Positions 35,363 to 44,730 of a DNA stretch of 64,000 bases are shown piece after piece. Source of the DNA: Streptomyces flavotricini. GTDB taxonomy: Bacteria; Actinomycetota; Actinomycetes; Streptomycetales; Streptomycetaceae. The translations under genes were made by a program, and so were the position numbers. The notes beneath the pieces were generated by a model. The model had not been told where the DNA came from and did no database searches. It was given only the letters and a program-made list of their open reading frames with translations. The stretch spans positions 8,193,604 to 8,257,603 of the forward strand of contig NZ_JAINUL010000001.1 of the NCBI RefSeq assembly GCF_020639365.1. The letters run 5' to 3'. Position 1 is the first letter of the stretch. Each line of letters begins with the position of its first letter.

Positions 35363-35710
35363 CGGCCCCCCAGTTGTGGTGATGAGCGAAGAGGGGCCAC
35401 CGTATGGAGGGTTCCGGCCAAGGGTCACGGGGTTCTGGCGCGATTCACTCCATAGGGGTCAACGCTTTACCGGCCGTGCGGTTTGCGATCGACAGGAGGG
35501 CGTCTGCCGATCCGTACCGGCCGACGGCTCGTGCCGGTGTCCGGCGCAGGTTGGCGAGGCGAGGAAAGCCAGGCCCGGCCGGGTGCCGGCAGCGCTGTGT
35601 GAGGCAATGTCGGCATCCTGTCCGGACCGGCGCACACTGCTCGGCTCCTGGCAGCCCGAGCGCTGCACGTGCGATGCCCCTCGATCGGCTCCCGACGCCG
35701 GCGAACGGGT
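35363..35710. other. Promoter region and featureless spacer
   Basis: About 350 bases between the secreted PKD protein gene and the MocR remnant. The PKD-gene promoter must lie at its left end. No gene or repeat is seen. Confidence 0.4.
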
Positions 35711-36105
35711 TCAGACCAACGGGTACGCCTGTTCGGGTACGGGGCCGTGCCGGCGGAAGTCGGCCCAGGCCCGGGTCAGCCGGTGGACTGCTTCGGTCAG
35801 GACGTCCGGCGGGTAGGTGAAGGGAAGACGGATGGAGGAGTCGTGGCGGCCACTGGGATCGGTGGGTCCGTCCCGCCACCACCTCGACCTCGTGGCGCAG
35901 CCGACGGTCGGCGGACTGGGCCCGTGTCTGCTCGAGTTCGGCGAGGCGTGGCAACAGCCGCACGGCGACGGCCTGGTCGAGGACGGGGGTGCCGAGGTCG
36001 GCCGGCGCCTTGTGGCGGGCGAACCGTGCTGCGACGGGTTCCTCCGCACGCAGCCAGCCCACCCGCAGCCCGCCCCACACCTGGCAGCCCTACGACACCA
36101 CCAGA
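35711..36105 (-). pseudogene. MocR (GntR/aminotransferase) regulator, C-terminal remnant
   Basis: The minus strand reads WGGLRVGWLRAEEPVAARF and DLGTPVLDQAVAVRLLPRL, the PLP-dependent aminotransferase part of MocR/PdxR-type regulators just after the PLP-lysine. About 60 residues are then missing and the frame shifts near 35845. The tail (IRLPFTYPPDVLTEAV) matches the C-terminal helix of the same family and ends at the TGA at 35711-35713. The DNA-binding domain and most of the enzyme domain are gone. Confidence 0.7.
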
Positions 36106-36108
36106 AGA

Positions 36109-36534
36109 CTAGAGCTTTGCGACGTCCTTGTGCGCCACGCTGTTGCTGTCGGCGTGGTACGAGGCCAGGCGCACCTTGAGCGGGTGGCCCGCCGGAGCCT
36201 TGATCACGAGGTTGAGCGTCTCGATCAGGCCGATGCCGTGACAGGACGGCTCGGAGTCGAGGTTGGTCCAGCCGTCCCCGGTGTTCTTCGGGTCGTTCCA
36301 TTGCACCCAGGCGCAGTCGGGTTCGCCGCTGGCGAGGTCCACCGAGATGATCTTGACTGAGTTCACCGCACCGTCGACGCGCTCGTAGGTCACGGTCGCG
36401 GTGTTGTGGTGGAGGTTGAGACCGGCGTCGAGCGTGACCACGTTGGCCGGGGTCTCGGCAACTGCCGGGGCCGCCGCTCCGGCGATCGTCGCGGCCGTCA
36501 GGACGAGCGCGGCTGGCAGAGCAGATATGCGCAT
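36109..36534 (-). CDS. Secreted hypothetical protein, 141 aa
   Basis: A 141-residue exported protein with a clear signal peptide (about 1-26, AAAPAVAE). The mature domain of about 115 residues is predicted all-beta with two cysteines (PDCAW, PSCHG) likely paired. I recognise no family. It stands intact among several pseudogenes. A GAAGGAA site lies close to the ATG at 36534. Confidence 0.75.
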   Translation of the reverse strand: MRISALPAALVLTAATIAGAAAPAVAETPANVVTLDAGLNLHHNTATVTYERVDGAVNSVKIISVDLASGEPDCAWVQWNDPKNTGDGWTNLDSEPSCHGIGLIETLNLVIKAPAGHPLKVRLASYHADSNSVAHKDVAKL

Positions 36535-36609
36535 GTTCCTTCTCCCTCAGTGTGGTTGGGCTAGCCGCACCCTATCCCCGAGCCAGGCCCACCACCCGGC
36601 CGTTACGCA

Positions 36610-37313
36610 TCAATTCACTTGATTCGCAGGGTAGTTGACGCGAATCGACGCTTGCGTCCGGAGATGGGGCACCGGACGGGCCGCCGCCGGGTCCGGTGGC
36701 GACGGCCACGTGGGGCCCGGCGGCCCGAAGCCGGGGGCGCGCGACTGGAGGGATGCCCGCTGCGGTGTCAGTCCTATGGTGCCGGGGTCCGCACCGTGTT
36801 CCCGGTGTTGACGTGCTGGTTGAGGAAGAGGGCTGCGCGGTTGAGCGGCCAAGGCGGTGGTGACGGTGAGACAGCCGCAGGCCGAGTCCCCTGCGAAGGC
36901 GATCGTCGAAGGGTCCAGGCCGGTGTCGAGGAGGGCGCGGTGGGCGCTGAGCGTGTCGTCGATCGCGGCCGGGAACGGGTGCTCGGGGGCGAGGCGGCAG
37001 TCGACCGAGTACGCCTGGAAACCCGTCCGGTCCACGAGCTGGGCCGTCAGGCACAGGGCGGTTTCCGGGGACCCGAACACCCAGCCGCCGCCGTGGAAGT
37101 ACAGGATCGTCGCGGGCCGTGCCCCGCTGCCCGGCTCTAGGTGAAGGGCGCGCAGGCCGCCGAGCGTCGTCTGCGCGGTGCGGACGGCGTCGGGCACGAT
37201 CACCGTGTCCATCAGCGCCCTGGATCCGGCCCTCAGAGCCTCGACGGGCAGCGGTCCATCGGCCGGGGGCCGGGGGAGCATCGCGTCGACCCTGGCCCGC
37301 TGTTCCTTGCTGA
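36610..37313 (-). pseudogene. Alpha/beta hydrolase (HSL-type esterase), C-terminally destroyed
   Basis: The first part reads like a hormone-sensitive-lipase-type esterase: oxyanion motif YFHGGGWVFGSP, CRLAPEHPFPAA, and nucleophile elbow GDSACG (normally GDSAGG). After TALAAQPRSPLPQP the family pattern stops, and the catalytic Asp and His regions are missing, replaced by unrelated low-complexity sequence. The N-terminal segment runs directly into the antisense of a MarR remnant with no start codon or promoter space. Inactive. Confidence 0.7.
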
Positions 37314-37662
37314 TGCGTGGACTCCCGAGCTTCTTCTCCGACCTGGTCCGATGCGAGACACGCCTGTACAACGCGCTCAGCGACCGCCTGCGCGAGCGGC
37401 ACGGGATCGTCACCTCGCAGTTCGAGTTCAGAAGGACTGGGTGCTCCGGGAGCCGAATCCGTCGGACCGCGGCTCGTCGCTGCTGGCCCTGACCCAGGAA
37501 GGCGCACGACTCGTCGATGCCGCGGAGAAGACCTTCACCGACGCCCTGACCGAGTTCACGAAAGACGCGCTCGACAGTGCCTCCGCGCCCGCCGCCGCGC
37601 ACATCCTGGCGAAACTGCGCTCCACGCTCCAGGAGGAGCAGATCGGTACACCCACGGGCTGA
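37312..37662 (+). pseudogene. MarR-family regulator with internal deletion
   Basis: The frame from ATG 37312 reads LPSFFSDLVRCETRLYNAL and stops matching after VTSQFEF. The rest of the family pattern resumes in another frame as LREPNPSDRGSSLLALTQEG and continues to the stop at 37662. About 50 residues, including the recognition helix, are deleted, so it cannot bind DNA. It was probably the divergent regulator of the broken hydrolase next to it. Confidence 0.72.
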
Positions 37663-37926
37663 CGGCACGGGAACCAGCCGGTCTCGGCGCTCCGAGAGCT
37701 GCAGGCGCGGCGGGTTCCTCGCTCAAGATTCCTGCCGCACACCACACACCTTGCCCGCCACGCCACGCGCGGCCCGAAGCCGAGACCGGACCGGAGGCGG
37801 GCCGTGTCCGCACCCGCTCCACCGGCGAGCGCCCGCCGTGTCCTCTGGAGCGGGCCGGCCCGGACCGCACGGATGCGGACCGCACCGAACAGGGCTCTGG
37901 AAAAGGCCCCTAAGAGAGGAACCCCT

Positions 37927-38268
37927 GTGGCCATCGGGGTTCGGCTGCCACGCGGCTCAGCCGCCGGGAAAAGCGTCCTGCCCGCCCTCGTCCTCGCCGC
38001 CGCCGGCAGCTCCCCCGCCACCCTCGCCACCGCCGGTGCCCAGGCCGTCCTGCGGGCCGGCAACTCCTCCAACCCGGGCCGGTACTGGAAGGTCACCCAG
38101 AACGCCAGCGGCGCCTGGACGATCACCAACCCGGCGACCGGCTACTCCCTCGACAGCGCCCCCGTCGCCCCCGGCGCCTCCGTCACCGCCGACCCGGCCA
38201 CCAACGCCAACACACCCGGAACTGGGCCGCCCTCAACTGACAGAGCGGCAGCGTGCCCGGCTCGGTGA
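37927..38268 (+). pseudogene. Truncated secreted protein with lectin-like (RICIN-type) segment
   Basis: A 113-residue frame starting at GTG 37927 after a GAGAGGA site. It has a weak signal-like N-terminus and a segment NPGRYWKVTQNASGAWTI-like in pattern, resembling one beta-trefoil lectin repeat, then ends in low-complexity sequence. Far shorter than any lectin domain; most likely a fragment of a larger secreted hydrolase or lectin gene. Confidence 0.45.
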
Positions 38269-38329
38269 CCGGATCCCGGGTCCCTCGGCGGTGCCGGGAC
38301 CGGGAGCCGGTCATCGTCCCGGCAGTGGG

Positions 38330-39580
38330 TTATTCGCCCTGGAGCTTGGTCAGGATCCACTCGCCGAGTTCCTCGGTCATCAGCGTGTGCCCCTCGTTCT
38401 CGCTGGCGCACATGAAGGCGTCGAGTTCGCTGTCGGCGGGGTCGATCTTGCTGTAGAGCGTGTCGTGGTCATCGATGTCGCCGGCCGCCACCGCGCTGAC
38501 GCTCGGGACGAACGTGCTCGTGTTGTAGGTGAGTTCGGCCGGCATGCCTTCGAGGAGCCCGGCCAGAAAGGCGGCGGTTCCGAAGTTCCCGGGATGGCCC
38601 GGGAGGTTGTGCGCCTCGGGGAACAGGCCGCCGGGAGCGCCGTCGATGTCGGGCAGGCCGCTGGTGGTGATCTGGATCTCGGCGGCTCCGGCCTTCTTCA
38701 GGACGGCGACGACCTGTTCTCCCGTGTTCTGCGTGTCCAGACGGGTGCCCGTCAGCTCCTGCCCGGTGGTGCGCATCGCCGTCACGCGGGCCGGGATGTT
38801 GTTTCCGGCACCGGTGCCCGCACCGTTTCCGACACCGAGCAGACGTACACCCTCGGGCCAGCCGCCGACCCGTTCGAGTTCGGCGAGGAAGTCGATGCGG
38901 GCCCGGTCCTGGCCGGCCTCGGCGCTGACGGTACCGATGTGCCAGCGCAGCAGTTCTCGGGCGGCCGGGCTGTTCACCAGCACGGAGAAGCTGCCGAGGA
39001 GTTCACCGAACCCCGGGATCGACCCCCAGTTGTCCTTCACCCAGTGCGCGAACGCCTGGACCGCGATGGGCAGCCAGGCGCCGCGGTGAGGGGTGTCGTA
39101 GGAGAGATAGGTGGAGGTCTGGGGGTCGTCACCGTCGTGCTGCATCTTCGCGAGGGCGTAACGCGTGACGAGCCCACCCATACTGAAGCCGCCGACCGTC
39201 AGCTTGGCGGTCCCTTCGCGGTCGTCGATCGCCTTCTTGATGCACTGGATCGCCACGCCGGCGTTGTCGATGATGGACGCGGACCGTTCTTCGAAGCCGA
39301 GGAGGACCAGGTCGAAGCCGGCCTCCCGCAGCGAGGAGACGAAGGGGTACTCGCCGTTCTCCAGGGCGTTCCACAGGGCGTCGGGATCGCTCTTCCCGGC
39401 GGAGAAGCCGTCGGAGAGGATCACCGGCTTCCTGACGCTGCTCTGGCCCGGCGTGCTGTAGAACACCCAGGCGGTTCCCCCTTCGAGCGGCCACGTGGCG
39501 TCCCACGCGGAAGTCCTCGGGTACGCGGGCTGAGCACCCGGCATGGCGTTGTCCCAGATGCTCACAACAGGCATGGACAT
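38330..39580 (-). CDS. Lipase-like alpha/beta hydrolase
   Basis: A 416-residue hydrolase. The nucleophile elbow GGFSMGG (S133) and the following GLVTRYAL are typical of lipases and palmitoyl-esterase-like enzymes; the SYDTPHRGAWLP segment resembles the strand after the elbow. A C-terminal HTLMTEEL provides a candidate catalytic histidine. There is no signal peptide, so it would act in the cytoplasm unless exported otherwise. The ATG at 39580 and another at 39574 are both possible starts. The substrate is unknown. Confidence 0.8.
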   Translation of the reverse strand: MSMPVVSIWDNAMPGAQPAYPRTSAWDATWPLEGGTAWVFYSTPGQSSVRKPVILSDGFSAGKSDPDALWNALENGEYPFVSSLREAGFDLVLLGFEERSASIIDNAGVAIQCIKKAIDDREGTAKLTVGGFSMGGLVTRYALAKMQHDGDDPQTSTYLSYDTPHRGAWLPIAVQAFAHWVKDNWGSIPGFGELLGSFSVLVNSPAARELLRWHIGTVSAEAGQDRARIDFLAELERVGGWPEGVRLLGVGNGAGTGAGNNIPARVTAMRTTGQELTGTRLDTQNTGEQVVAVLKKAGAAEIQITTSGLPDIDGAPGGLFPEAHNLPGHPGNFGTAAFLAGLLEGMPAELTYNTSTFVPSVSAVAAGDIDDHDTLYSKIDPADSELDAFMCASENEGHTLMTEELGEWILTKLQGE

Positions 39581-40153
39581 GAATCCGGTTCCTCTCTCTC
39601 GTGGTGCGGCCGGGCTGCGCCACCCGTGAGACCGCCGCTTTCAGGGCGAAAGCGAAACCCATGATTACGAGGCTCAGATCGCGCTTCCAGCGAATCCAGA
39701 CCACGTCACCCTTTCGACCCGACGCCCTCTTCGTGCAGGTCACAGGGCTGACAGGGGAGAAACGATGATGCGGGCCCGAGGCCCGGGAGCATTCGGCCGG
39801 GCGTGAAGTACGGCTGCGAGACAGCCTCGAGCGCCCCCTGCATTACGGGCATATCGGGACTTTTGGTGCGCTTGTCGCTCATGGTGCGTCGACCAGGCGA
39901 CCGGATGCGTAACGGCGCCACGATTCCCACCGCCGACCCTGGTGTCGCTCCTGTGGGGATCGGGAAACCGCGCTGTGGCGGAGTGCCCGGCGGCTTCGCC
40001 GAGGCCGTGACGCTCGGACGGCGCAGTTCGCCTTCCGCGCGGCCAGGCACCGGCGGATGCCCTTCCCGGCCCGGCGAACCCATGCGGCCGCAGCGCTAGT
40101 GCCGTCTCAGACAACGGTCGCCCTGTGTCCGATGCGAGATATGGTCCTCAGCC
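39581..40153. other. Intergenic region with only doubtful small frames
   Basis: About 570 bases. A 58-codon minus-strand frame (39706-39882, starting MSDKRTKSPD) has natural-looking composition but no ribosome-binding site or family. The rest shows nothing I can support. Confidence 0.35.
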
Positions 40154-40723
40154 ATGGGCGAATTGGTGTTGATCAGGCACGGCGAGACCGCATGGAGCCG
40201 GACCGGCCAGCATGCCGGCCGCACCGACCTGCCGCTGACCGAGGCGGGGGAGGACGCGGCGCGTGCGCTCACACCTCGGCTGGCCGAACGGGAGTTCGCC
40301 GCCGTCTACAGCAGCCCGCTGACTCGCGCCGTGCGGACCGCCGAACTGGCGGGGCTGAGGGGCGCGGAGCCCGACACCGACCTGATCGAGTGGGACTACG
40401 GCCGCTACGAGGGGCTGACCGCCGAGCAGATCCAGGAACTCAAGCCCGGCTGGGAGCTGTGGCGCGACGGCGTCGACGCCGGCGAGGACCTCGGGCACGT
40501 GACGGTGCGGGTCGACGCCTTCCTCGGCCGGGTCCGGCCGCTGCTGGACAAGGGCGACGTTGCCGTCGTTGCGCACGGCCACCTGTCACGCGTACTCACC
40601 GCGCGCTGGCTCGGGCTCGACGCGTCGGCCGCACGGCAGTTCGGGCACCCGCGTCCGGGGACAATCAACACGCTGGGTTACGAGCACGAGCTGCCAGTCG
40701 TGCTCGGGTGGAACGTGCCGTAA
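40154..40723 (+). CDS. Histidine phosphatase family (phosphoglycerate mutase-like) protein
   Basis: A 189-residue phosphatase of the branch-1 histidine phosphatase superfamily. The catalytic RHGET motif lies at residues 8-12 (H9 being the phosphohistidine), the SSPLTRAV arginine at 58, an acid/base glutamate near 79, and the second histidine H141 in AHGH. These cytoplasmic enzymes act on phosphosugars, phosphoserine or similar small substrates. The gene is intact and of normal length. Confidence 0.92.
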   Translation: MGELVLIRHGETAWSRTGQHAGRTDLPLTEAGEDAARALTPRLAEREFAAVYSSPLTRAVRTAELAGLRGAEPDTDLIEWDYGRYEGLTAEQIQELKPGWELWRDGVDAGEDLGHVTVRVDAFLGRVRPLLDKGDVAVVAHGHLSRVLTARWLGLDASAARQFGHPRPGTINTLGYEHELPVVLGWNVP

Positions 40724-40769
40724 TGGCGGCTGTCGATATCCCGTCCAAGATGTAGCTACTGCCGTGCCA

Positions 40770-41320
40770 TTAGGCGACGTTGGCCCTGCCAACGACGGAG
40801 CGTAGGCGCCGGTCGTCGGCATGGCGATTTCGCCAGATGATGTAGCGGCGGATCATGCTGCCCTGCTCCTGGTGGCTGGCGTGGTCGGTGCCATCGAGGG
40901 TGAAGTACCGCAGGGCGGTGAACTGGGCTTCTATGCGGTTGAGCCAGGAGCTGTTTGTAGGGGTGTAAGCGATCTCGACGTTGTTCGCCGCGGCCCAGGT
41001 GCCGACCCGCCGGCACCTCTTCCTGGTCAGGTGCGGGGAGAAGTTGTCACAGACGATCGCGCTACGCACCTCGTGCCGGTTGAGGGTTCGCAGGTAGCGG
41101 CAGAACTCCAGGAGCAGGGTGCGCTTCTTGACCGGCTTGATGTGGCCGTAGAGCTTGTCCTTGGCCAGGTCCAGGGCGGCGAACAGGTGCCGTACTCCGC
41201 CGTAGCGGTTGTAGGTCGCCCCCCCGCCTGCGGCGGGGTTCGCGGTCGGGGTCCTTGTGTTTGCCGGAGCGTTCGGCCCACTGCCGGCCCGGGTGGGGCA
41301 TGAGGGCCTGCTGCACCGCG
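40770..41320 (-). pseudogene. IS630-family transposase remnant with frameshift at a C7 run
   Basis: The C-terminal half of an IS630-type DDE transposase is readable to its stop at 40770: FAALDLAKDKLYGHIKP, CDNFSPHLTRKR, YTPTNSSWLNRIEAQFTAL. The open frame runs back to a seven-C run (41219-41225, G7 on the coding strand). Upstream of it the sequence MPHPGRQWAERSGKHKDPD is in a different frame, and before about 41320 the homology ends. The N-terminal helix-turn-helix part is gone. Terminal repeats were not identified. Confidence 0.8.
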
Positions 41321-41571
41321 GCGGTCTGCGGGCCGAAGTGGTCCGCGGCGGGACGATCCGAGTGGGCGACCGGATCCTCCCGCTGCCGCACGACGCGCGA
41401 CAGCTCGTGCCCCCCGTTCCGTCCGACCTTCCCGGAGGGCGGCACGCATGCCCACCACGACGTGCCCGGACACCGTCACGCCATCACTGCATCGAGGACC
41501 CCGTACGCCGATGTCCCGGCCGCCGCCGAGCCGGCTCAGACCCGGCGGCAAACGGCCACCGTACCCGGAGC

Positions 41572-41877
41572 AACATCAGCCTCGCCGTCTTCGACGGCAA
41601 GCTGATGTGCCTCCACCGGGACCCCGCCCGCCAGCAGCTGTGGTGGTCCGCCTTCGACGGCGCGGGGTGGAGTACGGACACCGCGATGCCGGGTCACAGC
41701 GGCAAGTACGGTCCGGCGCTGGCCGTGCACCGGGACCGGAGCGGCACCCGCGACCAACTCCGCTGCGTCCACCGCGGCCACGCCCAGCGCTTCGTCACCG
41801 CGACCGGGGACGTACTGACCGACGAGGACCCGGCGGGGCTGCACGAACTCGACGGTCCGGCCTCCGCCACCGACTGA
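41572..41877 (+). pseudogene. Beta-propeller (tachylectin-like) repeat protein, C-terminal fragment
   Basis: About 100 residues with repeats of the kind VFDGKLMCLHRDPARQQLWW, then GPALAVHRDR and LRCVHRGH, typical of Streptomyces secreted beta-propeller proteins with CVHRG repeats. No start codon or signal peptide precedes it, and its left side joins the transposase remnant. It appears to be the tail of a gene cut by that insertion or by a later deletion. Confidence 0.55.
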
Positions 41878-41885
41878 GACACGGC

Positions 41886-42443
41886 CTAGTTCTGTTTGAT
41901 TGCGGAGACGTCGAATTCGAGGGTGACTTTGTCGCCGACGAGGACCCCGCCGCCTTCGAGGGCGGCGTTCCAGGTTACGCCGTACTCCTTGCGGGAGATC
42001 GTCACCGATCCTTCCAGGCCGACCCGCAGGTTGCCGTAGGGGTCGACCGCGTTGCCGGTGTATTCGAAGTCGATGGTGACCGGGCGGGTGGTGCCCTTGA
42101 TGGTGAGGTCGCCGGTGACGCGGTATTCGGTGTCGGAGTGTGGCTCGACCGAGGTGGTGCGGAAGGTGATGTCGGGGTACTCGGGGGCGTTCAGGAAGTC
42201 GTTGGTGCGCAGGTGTTGGTCGCGTTGTTCGACGCCGGTGTCGATGCTTTCGGTCTTGATCACCACCTGGGCGGTGGATCGGGTCGGGTCGCCGCCGTCG
42301 AGGTGGGCGGTGCCGTCGAATTGATGGAACGCGCCGCGGACCTTGGTGACCATGGCGTGACGGGCGACGAAGCCGATCCTGGTGTGGGCGGGGTCGAGGA
42401 CGTAGTCCCCGGTGAGGTCGGTGAGGGCGGGCGTCGTGGTCAA
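41886..42443 (-). CDS. YceI family protein
   Basis: A 185-residue YceI-like lipocalin-fold protein, a family that binds isoprenoid-type lipids (the archetype binds polyprenyl chains). Family features are YVLDPAHTRIGFVARHAMV, VRGAFHQFDGTAH and the final VTLEFDVSAIKQ. It has no signal peptide, as usual in actinomycete YceI. The TTG start at 42443 is supported by GGAG 5 bases upstream; the longer upstream frame is not. Confidence 0.92.
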   Translation of the reverse strand: MTTTPALTDLTGDYVLDPAHTRIGFVARHAMVTKVRGAFHQFDGTAHLDGGDPTRSTAQVVIKTESIDTGVEQRDQHLRTNDFLNAPEYPDITFRTTSVEPHSDTEYRVTGDLTIKGTTRPVTIDFEYTGNAVDPYGNLRVGLEGSVTISRKEYGVTWNAALEGGGVLVGDKVTLEFDVSAIKQN

Positions 42444-43052
42444 GGTGTCTCCGCAGGGTCCTGGGTTCCGGCGGCGGTCCGCCGGGATCGGTTGCCGAGT
42501 CACGCTAGGGCGTAGCCGGCTCCCGCCGGGCCAGACGCACGGGCCCGGCCGCGGAGTACACCTGATCGCACGCCTGCGGCCACAGGTTTGCCCGCCGGGC
42601 GTGCCCCGGAGTGCCCGTCGCCACCATGCGAACAGCCCGTGCTGCCCGCACCCACGTTGTCGACGGTCACCGTGGGAGGTGTCCTGTGACGTGCTGGAGG
42701 CGACCGGTTCGATGCGAAACCGTCGGTGGATTCGAAGCAGGCGGTACCTCGGCAGAGCGGTCCGACGCGGCGCACCGCTGATGTCCTGGACCTGCCGGAT
42801 GTGCTGAAGTACGCCGACTTCATGACCGGCTTCACCGACGAGTTCTCCTCGGTGGCCGCCTACGAGCGCATCGATCGGGACGTCAACTTCCGGGCAGCCG
42901 TCACCAGGCTGGTCAACGGCACCTTCGCCGCCCGTGATATCGAGTGGTGGGGCCGCGGAACGGCGACACGGGTTCGCCGTCACCACGGCCGCCCGGCGCA
43001 AGGTCTTCGGCCTCGCCACCGCAGACGTCCGTCTCGCTTGACCTCCTGCGCG
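42444..43052. other. Region with an unassigned plus-strand fragment
   Basis: About 610 bases. A plus-strand frame from 42726 contains a natural-looking segment of about 60 residues (VLKYADFMTGFTDEF to ARDIEWWG) and then turns into arginine-rich noise. It could be the tail of a deleted gene; I do not recognise a family. The YceI promoter must lie at the left end. Confidence 0.35.
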
Positions 43053-43955
43053 TCAGTCCGCCAGCCAGTGCAGCTCGTGCGCCAGGGTTTTGGCGACGGC
43101 ACGGATGCGGCGGTGTAGGGGCGACTGCTCGCGTGGGAGGACCAGGTGCATCGTCAGGCTGGGCGCGCCCCGCAGCGGTCGCCAGGTGAGACCGGCCGGT
43201 GATGCCGTGACCGCGGCTTCTCCGGCCGGGGCGAGGGTGACCCCGTCGCGCAGATCGCGCTGAGACATGTCGAAAGAGACTGCCGGCGTGTGGAATCGGG
43301 GGTGTGGCCGGGTGTCTCGGAACACTGCGGACAGCTGATCGTGGATCACGGGGTTGGCCGCTCGGTCCGGGAGCCGCAGCGGATACGCGGCCGCGTCGGC
43401 GATCTCGATCTCCGGGTGTGCGGCCAGCGGATGGTGCTGCGCCAGCTGGACCCCGATGCGCTCACGCCGCAGCAGGAACCGGCGCACGCCACGGCCCGGC
43501 TGTTCACCGCGGGTGATCCCGGCATCGATGCGGCCGTCGGCGACCGCGGGGGAGATCTCCGGTGTCGCCATCGGGACCGCGCCGACCTCGAGTCCGCTGT
43601 TGCCGCGAAGTAGCCTGTCCACCAGGGCCGGTGCCGTCTCCGCCCCGGCGCTGAGGCTGTATCCGATGCGCAGCGTGCCCAGTTCACCGGCCGCCGCGCT
43701 CCGGGCGGTGTCCCATGCCCGGTCCAGCGCCGCCAGCGCGGGCGGCGCGGACTCCGCCAAAGCCGCACCGGCAGTGGTCAATACGACGCTCCGAGTGTTG
43801 CGGACCAGCAGGGCCGTACCGAGTTCCGCCTCCAATCGGCGCATCCGGGCGCTGAGCGCGGGCTGTGCGATACCGATCCGTGCGGCCGCGCGGGTGAAGT
43901 TCAACTCCTGTGCCAGCACGAGGAAGTAACGCAGGCTCACCGTGTCCGGCGCCAC
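43053..43955 (-). CDS. LysR-family transcriptional regulator
   Basis: A 300-residue LysR regulator. The N-terminal winged helix has LRYFLVLAQELNFTRAAARI and AQPALSARMRRLEAELG; residues 90-300 are the type 2 periplasmic-like effector domain. GGGAGG precedes the GTG at 43955. It is divergent from a broken small gene and may control that and the EthD/PhzF genes beyond. Confidence 0.93.
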   Translation of the reverse strand: MAPDTVSLRYFLVLAQELNFTRAAARIGIAQPALSARMRRLEAELGTALLVRNTRSVVLTTAGAALAESAPPALAALDRAWDTARSAAAGELGTLRIGYSLSAGAETAPALVDRLLRGNSGLEVGAVPMATPEISPAVADGRIDAGITRGEQPGRGVRRFLLRRERIGVQLAQHHPLAAHPEIEIADAAAYPLRLPDRAANPVIHDQLSAVFRDTRPHPRFHTPAVSFDMSQRDLRDGVTLAPAGEAAVTASPAGLTWRPLRGAPSLTMHLVLPREQSPLHRRIRAVAKTLAHELHWLAD

Positions 43956-44046
43956 GTGCCCTCCCTGGCGATTGATAGCGATCCGTTCTGAGCCTATCCC
44001 GTACCGGTCTTTCCCTCGACCGCACATCAAGCCCTAACCTGCGCAT

Positions 44047-44278
44047 ATGACGATTCAACTGACCGCAGTTCTGGACGTCGCACTCACGCACACCGCCGAT
44101 TTCGAGTCCGCCCGCACGGCTCTCGCGAAGGCCGCGGCCACCGAGCCCGGTGTGGCCGGCTATGGATTCCGGCGCGACCCGAGCCACCCGGGCCCTCCCG
44201 CTGTGGCCGGCCACCGACCCCCACGCGCTCCTCGAAACCATCTCCGTCCTCACCCGGATCCCGATGCTCCGCACCTAG
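44047..44278 (+). pseudogene. Small frameshifted gene divergent from lysR-type gene
   Basis: From ATG 44047 the frame has natural composition for about 45 residues (TAVLDVALTHTADFESART, GVAGYGFRRD). It continues plausibly only in another frame (ATRALPLWPATDPHALLETI) to the TAG at 44276-44278. Its position, 91 bases from the divergent LysR start, suggests it was the regulator's target. Family not recognised. Confidence 0.4.
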
Positions 44279-44356
44279 CGAGGCCGGCGGCAGTTCCCGG
44301 CAGGAGCTCCCAGGTCACCCGGAGTGTGACGGTCTCGTCTCTGGACGGAGGTCGTC

Positions 44357-44668
44357 ATGCATAAATTGGTGGTCCTGTATCCCGAGCCCGCCGACCCTGA
44401 CCACTTCCGAGACTACTACGTGGCCAACCACCTTCCATTGGTCAGGAATTGGCCCGGCCTGCTCGCGTGGCGCTACAGCTTCGACGTGGCGGCGACCAAG
44501 GGAGAAGCGCCGTATTTCGCGGTCTTCGAAGGCGACTTCGCTGACGCCGCCGCCATGGCCGCGGCGCAGGCGTCGCCGCAAGGCCAGCGGTTGGCCGCCG
44601 ATGTCGCCAACTACGCCACCGGCGGTGCGGTCGTCATCCACTATCCGGTGCAGGACGGCACCGGTTGA
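44357..44668 (+). CDS. EthD-domain protein
   Basis: A 103-residue dimeric alpha-beta-barrel protein of the EthD family: start HKLVVLYPEPADPDHFRDYY, the HLPLVRNWPG helix and the final AVVIHYPVQ strand. EthD proteins assist or catalyse steps in catabolic or polyketide pathways. GGAGG precedes the ATG at 44357. It is followed closely by a PhzF-like gene. Confidence 0.88.
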   Translation: MHKLVVLYPEPADPDHFRDYYVANHLPLVRNWPGLLAWRYSFDVAATKGEAPYFAVFEGDFADAAAMAAAQASPQGQRLAADVANYATGGAVVIHYPVQDGTG

Positions 44669-44730
44669 GGCAGGACGGTACGCCCGGGGACGCGTTCGGT
44701 CGGCCGTTGCGGCCAGTCAAAGGTGGGCCG

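Noticed and set aside
40770..41320. Programmed frameshifting of the IS630 transposase at the C7 run
   Set aside because: The element is also truncated at its 5' end and no terminal repeats are seen, so decay explains it better.
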